DNA from: Candidatus Gastranaerophilales bacterium
GTDB taxonomy: Bacteria; Cyanobacteriota; Vampirovibrionia; Gastranaerophilales; Gastranaerophilaceae
Direction of reading: 5' to 3'
Assembly (NCBI GenBank): GCA_944323585.1
Contig: CALUTA010000086.1
Coordinates: 1 to 6,470, forward strand
DNA length: 6,470 bases
Under the pieces are notes generated by a model, which was not told the origin of the DNA, made no database searches, and worked only from the letters and a program-made list of their open reading frames with translations. A program made the position numbers and the translations under genes. Numbering within the stretch: the first letter of the stretch is position 1; every line of letters begins with the position of its first letter. Of the stretch, positions 1 through 4,449 are shown one piece after another.

Positions 1-30
1 ATTGATTGCAATTTATTTAATTGCATCAAT
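1..30 (-). terminator. imperfect inverted repeat across the ileS stop codon, possible terminator stem
   Basis: Bases 1-13 pair with 19-30: twelve base pairs with one bulged T at position 7 and a five-base loop (14-18). The ileS stop codon (complement of 13-15) sits at the top of the stem. The stem has only four G/C pairs. Any T-tract expected on the minus strand would lie before base 1, outside the window, so the call as an intrinsic terminator is tentative. It could also be an mRNA 3'-end structure or a protein-binding palindrome. Confidence 0.35.
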
Positions 31-2874
31 ACATTCTTCGCAAATTCCGTCGGAATTTAATTTTCTGTACTTCCAGCAGCGGGCGCATTTTTCGCCTTCC
101 GCTTTTGTAACCCAGACAGTATAATCATCTTCTTTATATTCGTTCAAAACGTCTGACGGCTTTTCGTCTGTCACGTAGGCTTGGGAAGTGATGAAAATAT
201 TGCATAGTTCATCTTCGTTGGCTTTCAAAACAGCGTTGTCTTTGACGCTTACGTAAACCGCAACTTCCAGTGAGCTTCCGACCTTTTTGTCTGCTCTCAA
301 CGGTTCTATTGCACGGCTTACAACTTCACGTGCTTTTAGAATTTGAGTGAATTCATCTTCCAGTTTTTCATTATTCCATTCGGGTTTTGCCTCCGGCCAT
401 TTTGACAGGAGAATACTTTCAAGTCCGTCTTTTTGTACTTCCGGAACGCTCATCCAGATGTCTTCTGCCTGATGAGGCATTACAGGTACAAGCATTCTGA
501 CAAGTGCCTGAAGAATTTCGTACATTACGGTCTGGCAGGCTCTGCGTGAAAGCGATTTTTTGCCTGCAGTGTAAAGTCTGTCTTTAACGATATCCAGATA
601 GAATGAACTTAAATCTACTGCCGCAAAGTTTTGCAGGTGCTGGAAGTACTTGTAGAACTCGTAATTTTCAAACGCAACAGTCACTTCTTCAATGAGTTTG
701 TTGAGTTTGTGAAGCGCAAATTTATCAAGTTCTTTCAGGTCTTTATATTCAACGTAATCAGCTTTCGGGTCGAAGTCAAAAAGGTTCCCGAGTAAAAATC
801 TTGCGGTGTTTCTTGTTTTTTTGAAGATTTCAACAAGCTGTTTTACGATATTGTCGCCGATTTTAGTATCGTTTCTGTAGTCAACCGAAGCTGCCCAGAG
901 TCTTAAGATATCTGCGCCGTAATTTTTGATAATGTCATCTGGACGAATGTAGTTTCCTAAAGATTTTGACATTTTTCTTCCGTCTTCTCCGAACACAAAT
1001 CCGTGTGTAAGAACGGTTTTATAAGGTGCTCTGCCTTCTGTTGCGACTGATGTTAAAAGAGAAGACTGGAACCAGCCTCTGTGCTGGTCTGAACCTTCAA
1101 GATACATCTCGACAGGTGTTGTGCCAAGCTGTTCGCTGCGCTTGTCTACAACGGCACGCCAGCTTATGCCTGAATCAAACCAGACATCCATAATATCGTT
1201 TTCTTTTTTGAAGTGGCTTTTTTTAACGTCTGCGTCAATTACTGTTGAATTTTCAGATTGCGGTGGACGGTTGCCGCATTTCGGGCATTTGAAACCTGCC
1301 GGAAGAAGTTCTTCCGCTGTATATTTAACCCATGCGTCAGAACTTTCTTTTTCAAAAATTTCAGCAACGTGGTTGATTGTTTCGTCGGTTACAATAACTT
1401 CACCGCAGTCTTCGCAGTAGAAAACCGGAATCGGAACCCCCCAGGCTCTCTGGCGGGAAATACACCAGTCTGTGCGGCCTGCAACCATGTTTGATATTCT
1501 GGCTTCGCCGCCGGCAGGAATCCATTTGACGTTTTTGATTGCTTCAAGCGCCTGATCTCTGAATTTGTCAACTTTTACAAACCACTGAGGCGTTGCACGG
1601 TAAATTACAGGATTTTTACATCTCCAGCAGTGCGGATAGCTATGGTTAATATCCTGTGCTTTTAAGAGCGCACCGCAGTTTTGGAGTTTTTCTATAACAA
1701 TTTTGTTGCCTTTGTAATACGGAACACCTTCAAGGTCTTTATCCTGAACTTTTTCCGTCCAGATTCCACGGCCGTCAAGCGGTGAGAATACTTCTATTCC
1801 GTATCTGCATCCGACTTCATAGTCTTCAAGACCATGTCCGGGGGCTGTATGGACAGAACCGGTACCGGCATCAAGCGTTACGTGCTCGCCTAAAATTATC
1901 GGAGATTTTCTGTCATAAAGCGGGTGCTTTGTATTTAAAAGTTCGAGATCCTGACCAACGCAGGAGCCTACAACTTTAATATCTTTTTCATCCCACTCAA
2001 CGTCATTCAAAAATGCGCCGAGAAGTTCCTGTGCAACAACGTAGATATCTCCTTTGTATTCAAAGAAGGTGTATTCAAATTTCGGGTGCATGCTGATTGC
2101 CATGTTTGACGGAATTGTCCATGGAGTTGTTGTCCAGATGATTGCGTAAACAGGTTTTGTGTTGCCTGATAAAATTTTGTCGTTAATTTTCTTTGTGCTT
2201 TCCTCATCAAACTTAAATCTTACATAAATAGAAGTTGATGTATGATCAGCGTATTCAACTTCGGCTTCGGCAAGTGCGGTTTCACATGAAGCGCACCAGT
2301 AAACGGGTTTCATGCCTTTTTCAATGTAACCTTTTTTGTACATTTCGCCAAAAACTCTCACCTGTTCGGCTTCGTATTCAGGCGCAATTGTAAGATACGG
2401 GTGTTCCCAGTCGCCCCAGACTCCGAGGCGTTTAAATTCACTTTCCTGTCCTTTAAGGCTTTTGGCCGCAAATTCTCTGCATTTCTGACGGAGTTCATAA
2501 GGTGTGACGGCGCTTCTTCCGCCCTTGATTTCTTTTACGACTTTGTTTTCAATCGGAAGCCCGTGGCCGTCGTATCCCGGAACATAAGGCGCATAAAAAC
2601 CTCGTTGTGATTTATATTTTGTAAGGATATCTTTCAGAATTTTGTTGAGTGCGGTGCCGACGTGAATTTTTTCACTGCTCAGATACGGCGGGCCGTCGTG
2701 AAGAATAAATTTGTTATTTTTATCTTTGTTTGCAACTGATTTTTCGTAAATCTTGTTTTCTTCCCAGAATTTTTGAATTTCAACTTCACGCACGGTTGCG
2801 TTTGCTCTCATTGCAAGGCTTGTCTGAGGCAGGTTTAAGGTATCTTTCAATTCAACTTTTGTGCTTTCACTCAT
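13..2874 (-). CDS. ileS: isoleucyl-tRNA synthetase (IleRS), complete
   Basis: Cytoplasmic class Ia enzyme that charges tRNA-Ile with isoleucine using ATP. It is 953 residues, close to the 938 of E. coli IleRS, and recognisable along its whole length. The Rossmann core carries a variant HIGH box, HVGT (71-74), and an intact KMSKS (634-638). The CP1 editing domain, which hydrolyses Val-tRNA-Ile, carries TTTPWTIPSN (248-257) and the block around TAPGHG (343-348), where D351 aligns with the editing Asp of E. coli. WCISRQRAWG (470-479) and GSDQHRGW (594-601) are intact, followed by the anticodon-binding domain. There are three potential zinc sites: C194/C197 with C416/C419, C487/C490 with C530/C533, and a C-terminal finger C930/C933/C945/C948. 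The C-terminal finger marks the bacterial type I form. Oddities are the loop PYLSSEK before HVGT, GYDGHGLPIE for the usual GWDCHGLPIE, and about 20 extra residues at 535-556. The ATG start has a good ribosome site 8 nt upstream. The gene lies 40 bp behind gltP on the same strand. Confidence 0.98.
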   Translation of the reverse strand: MSESTKVELKDTLNLPQTSLAMRANATVREVEIQKFWEENKIYEKSVANKDKNNKFILHDGPPYLSSEKIHVGTALNKILKDILTKYKSQRGFYAPYVPGYDGHGLPIENKVVKEIKGGRSAVTPYELRQKCREFAAKSLKGQESEFKRLGVWGDWEHPYLTIAPEYEAEQVRVFGEMYKKGYIEKGMKPVYWCASCETALAEAEVEYADHTSTSIYVRFKFDEESTKKINDKILSGNTKPVYAIIWTTTPWTIPSNMAISMHPKFEYTFFEYKGDIYVVAQELLGAFLNDVEWDEKDIKVVGSCVGQDLELLNTKHPLYDRKSPIILGEHVTLDAGTGSVHTAPGHGLEDYEVGCRYGIEVFSPLDGRGIWTEKVQDKDLEGVPYYKGNKIVIEKLQNCGALLKAQDINHSYPHCWRCKNPVIYRATPQWFVKVDKFRDQALEAIKNVKWIPAGGEARISNMVAGRTDWCISRQRAWGVPIPVFYCEDCGEVIVTDETINHVAEIFEKESSDAWVKYTAEELLPAGFKCPKCGNRPPQSENSTVIDADVKKSHFKKENDIMDVWFDSGISWRAVVDKRSEQLGTTPVEMYLEGSDQHRGWFQSSLLTSVATEGRAPYKTVLTHGFVFGEDGRKMSKSLGNYIRPDDIIKNYGADILRLWAASVDYRNDTKIGDNIVKQLVEIFKKTRNTARFLLGNLFDFDPKADYVEYKDLKELDKFALHKLNKLIEEVTVAFENYEFYKYFQHLQNFAAVDLSSFYLDIVKDRLYTAGKKSLSRRACQTVMYEILQALVRMLVPVMPHQAEDIWMSVPEVQKDGLESILLSKWPEAKPEWNNEKLEDEFTQILKAREVVSRAIEPLRADKKVGSSLEVAVYVSVKDNAVLKANEDELCNIFITSQAYVTDEKPSDVLNEYKEDDYTVWVTKAEGEKCARCWKYRKLNSDGICEECIDAIK

Positions 2875-2882
2875 CTTCTGTA

Positions 2883-2888
2883 TCCTTC
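2883..2888 (-). promoter_or_regulatory. ribosome binding site of ileS
   Basis: On the minus strand GAAGGA lies 8 nt before the ATG at 2874, in a purine-rich run. It supports this start for ileS. The 40-bp spacer from the gltP stop (2875-2914) holds this site and a run of A/G, and no hairpin that would stop transcription coming from gltP. Confidence 0.75.
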
Positions 2889-2914
2889 TTCTTTTTTTTG
2901 TGTAATTTTAAAAA

Positions 2915-4219
2915 TTATTTTCTTTCGTGGTCTTTTCTGAATTTTTCAATATCTGCGCCGATACTTTCGGCTTTTGACTGAGCCACGAACGCTTTCATTT
3001 TATCATAATCAAAAACTTTTTCCCATCTTGCAATAACTACAGTCGCAACACAGTTTCCGATCAAGTTTACGGTTGTTCTTCCCATATCAAGAATCTGGTC
3101 AATCCCTAAAAGTATTGCAACACCTAAAATCGGAATGTCAAAGCTTGCTAATGTTCCGGCAAGGACAATCAATGAAACTCTGGGAACACCTGCTACCCCT
3201 TTACTTGTCAGCATAAGTGCGAGCATAATTATTATCTGCTGATTTAAGTCAAGATGGATGCCGACAATCTGTGATGAAAACAGAACGGCCATTGCAAGGT
3301 ACAAAGTGCTCCCGTCAAGATTAAAAGTGTATCCTGTCGGCATTACAAAGCTTACAATATTTTTCGGAACTCCGAAACGTTCCATAATTTCCATGGCTTT
3401 CGGGAATGCAGCCTCTGAACTTGCGGTTGTAAATGCAAGAAGTGCCGGCTCCTGCAACGCTCTTAATAACGTTCTGAAAGAAATTCTAACAATTTTGCAG
3501 ACAATGAACAAAACAAGAACAACAAAAACTGCAAGTGCTGTATATAATGCACCGATAATTTTGAAATAGTTTTTTAAAACAGACAGTCCGTTTGCTCCGA
3601 CAGTTGCGGCTATTGCTCCGAAAATACCGAGAGGCGCAAAGTACATTACGTATTCAGTAAACTTAAACATAATCTGCGAAACAGAGTTTAATAAGTCCAG
3701 AACGGGCTGTGCTTTCTTGCCGACGGCACAGATTGCAAGTGCAAAAAATATTGAAAATACAACTATTTGAAGCAGATTGCCTTTTGCCATGGCATCCACG
3801 ACACTTGTCGGGAAAATATCCGTAACCATTGCGCCTATTGATGTATGCGCATGAGAGGCCGCCACAAGTCCTGCTGCCTGCATTTCTATTGCATGAACCG
3901 AGGTGCCGGAAACAAATCCGACTCCGGGTTTGAATATATTTCCCATCGTAAGCCCGATAATTAGAGCCAGTGTTGTCACAATTTCAAAATATATAATTGT
4001 TTTAAGCCCGATTTTACCGAGGCTTTTGGCATCTCCGTGTCCTGCAATTCCGACAACAAGCGTCGAAAACAGCAAAGGAGCAATAATCATCTTGACCATT
4101 CTCAGAAATATTTCTGCAAACGGCCTCATTCTTACCGCAAAATCAGGGAAAAAATGTCCTACAATTACACCTAAAAATAATGCTATAAATATCAGGGCTG
4201 TAAGTCTTGAGTGTTTCAA
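2915..4219 (-). CDS. gltP: GltP-like dicarboxylate/amino acid:cation symporter (DAACS family)
   Basis: Inner-membrane secondary transporter of the GltPh/EAAT fold, which takes up glutamate/aspartate or C4-dicarboxylates with protons or sodium. It is 434 residues, matching the family, and hydrophobic throughout with a charged C-terminal tail (about 400-434). Family landmarks are in order: LVVGIAGHGDAKSLG (54-68) near the second helix, the serine-rich HP1 tip TTASSEAAFP (264-273), PTGYTFNLDGST in TM7 (294-305), the HP2 tip SKGVAGVP (339-346) and GIDQILDMGR in TM8 (372-381). D378 and R381 match GltPh D394 and R397, which bind the amino group and side-chain carboxylate, so an acidic amino acid is the likeliest substrate. 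N389 replaces GltPh D405, a sodium ligand, as in E. coli GltP, so the coupling ion is uncertain. The start is TTG: an in-frame TGA lies three codons upstream and a strong GAGGTGA sits just before it. First gene of a probable gltP-ileS unit, divergent from nrdJ. Confidence 0.93.
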   Translation of the reverse strand: MKHSRLTALIFIALFLGVIVGHFFPDFAVRMRPFAEIFLRMVKMIIAPLLFSTLVVGIAGHGDAKSLGKIGLKTIIYFEIVTTLALIIGLTMGNIFKPGVGFVSGTSVHAIEMQAAGLVAASHAHTSIGAMVTDIFPTSVVDAMAKGNLLQIVVFSIFFALAICAVGKKAQPVLDLLNSVSQIMFKFTEYVMYFAPLGIFGAIAATVGANGLSVLKNYFKIIGALYTALAVFVVLVLFIVCKIVRISFRTLLRALQEPALLAFTTASSEAAFPKAMEIMERFGVPKNIVSFVMPTGYTFNLDGSTLYLAMAVLFSSQIVGIHLDLNQQIIIMLALMLTSKGVAGVPRVSLIVLAGTLASFDIPILGVAILLGIDQILDMGRTTVNLIGNCVATVVIARWEKVFDYDKMKAFVAQSKAESIGADIEKFRKDHERK

Positions 4220-4225
4220 ATAAAT

Positions 4226-4232
4226 TCACCTC
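4226..4232 (-). promoter_or_regulatory. ribosome binding site that fixes the TTG start of gltP
   Basis: Minus-strand GAGGTGA, a near-perfect anti-16S match, ends 6 nt before the TTG at 4219-4217. The last three bases of the site are an in-frame TGA, so translation cannot begin further upstream. No ATG lies between this stop and the conserved first transmembrane helix. The TTG start is therefore well supported. Confidence 0.8.
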
Positions 4233-4240
4233 GCCAAGTA

Positions 4241-4274
4241 ATTATATTATAAACATGCAATTCACTAAACTTTA
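4241..4274 (-). promoter_or_regulatory. candidate promoter of gltP (-ileS)
   Basis: Minus strand carries two overlapping perfect -10 hexamers, TATAAT at 4251-4246 and at 4246-4241 (TATAATATAAT). A weak -35 (TAAAGT, 4274-4269) lies 17 bp before the first; TTTAGT (4269-4264) is equally spaced from the second. Transcription would start near 4234-4239, leaving a leader of about 15-20 nt that contains little more than the ribosome site. The -35 elements are poor, so activation by a regulator is possible. Confidence 0.5.
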
Positions 4275-4282
4275 AAAAAATA

Positions 4283-4295
4283 TTTTGTTACAAAA
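4283..4295. promoter_or_regulatory. 13-bp palindrome, candidate operator
   Basis: TTTTGTTACAAAA is a perfect 6+1+6 inverted repeat. It lies just upstream of the weak gltP -35 and about 25 bp upstream of the candidate nrdJ -35, a position from which one dimeric regulator could act on both genes. The match to any known regulator is not recognised. In DNA this A/T-rich a palindrome of this size could also arise by chance. Confidence 0.3.
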
Positions 4296-4311
4296 CTGAA
4301 AATTATTTATA

Positions 4312-4322
4312 CAACCATGTTG
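4312..4322. promoter_or_regulatory. short inverted repeat overlapping the candidate nrdJ -35
   Basis: CAAC-CAT-GTTG has 4-bp arms around a 3-bp centre and runs into TTGCATGCC. A related word, ACAAACCATGC (4355-4365), lies about 45 bp downstream at the expected nrdJ transcription start. The pair could be operator half-sites for nrdJ control. The arms are short and the proposal is weak. Confidence 0.2.
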
Positions 4323-4348
4323 CATGCCTTTTCTTGTTGTTGTAAAAT
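4320..4348 (+). promoter_or_regulatory. candidate promoter of nrdJ
   Basis: TTGCAT (4320-4325, 3 of 6 consensus -35 bases) is followed after exactly 17 bp by TAAAAT (4343-4348, 5 of 6 consensus -10 bases). Transcription would start near 4355 and give a leader of about 95 nt before the GTG start. The leader is A/T-rich with no clear stem-loop or riboswitch. Other A/T-rich -10-like words occur nearby, so this is the best candidate rather than a firm call. Confidence 0.4.
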
Positions 4349-4439
4349 TAGAGAACAAACCATGCTTTAAATATTTTTATTTATGGGGATGATTTTTAAA
4401 TTTTTAATTTAATTAATAAGAAGACTTGGACTAATAAAT

Positions 4440-4445
4440 GGAGGT
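4440..4445 (+). promoter_or_regulatory. ribosome binding site deciding the nrdJ start
   Basis: GGAGGT lies 4 nt before GTG at 4450 (5 nt counted from GGAGG). It is the only strong Shine-Dalgarno match near the gene. The upstream in-frame ATG at 4438 overlaps this site and has only a weak TTGGA-like match before it. An in-frame TAA (4435-4437) excludes anything further upstream. The GTG start is therefore preferred. Confidence 0.6.
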
Positions 4446-4449
4446 TAGT

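Larger units (their letters stand above)
4220..4449. other. divergent intergenic region between gltP and nrdJ
   Basis: About 230 bp of A/T-rich DNA with no credible gene. Contents are the gltP ribosome site and -10 boxes (4226-4251), a TTTTGT/ACAAAA palindrome (4283-4295), a CAAC-CAT-GTTG inverted repeat (4312-4322), a candidate nrdJ promoter (4320-4348), and an A/T-only stretch before the nrdJ ribosome site (about 4391-4419). CATG occurs at 4254, 4316, 4323 and 4361. The word CATGCAA (4254-4260) is repeated inverted as TTGCATG (4320-4326). Confidence 0.8.

Noticed and set aside
1121..1494. Plus-strand open frames inside ileS, and similar frames inside gltP (3258-3569, 3903-4223)
   Set aside because: They are antisense to well-conserved genes, overlap each other, and show no domain, ribosome site or protein-like composition. 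They are frame shadows.
2875..2914. T-box leader for ileS
   Set aside because: Only 40 bp separate ileS from gltP, and the gltP leader is about 20 nt from its likely promoter. There is no room for specifier and antiterminator stems.
4220..4330. NrdR-box pair controlling nrdJ
   Set aside because: NrdR sites are usually two 16-bp palindromes spaced by whole helix turns. The palindromes seen here differ in sequence from each other and do not match the NrdR consensus as I remember it.
4383..4412. Nine-codon leader ORF (ATG GGG ATG ... TAA) before nrdJ
   Set aside because: It has no ribosome site and lies in A/T-rich DNA where such short frames are expected. There is no run of regulatory codons or attenuator hairpin.
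4349..4449. Cobalamin riboswitch in the nrdJ leader
   Set aside because: NrdJ needs B12, so I looked for a B12 box (GCCACTG-like) and its surrounding helices. None is present, and the leader of about 95 nt is too A/T-rich and too short.
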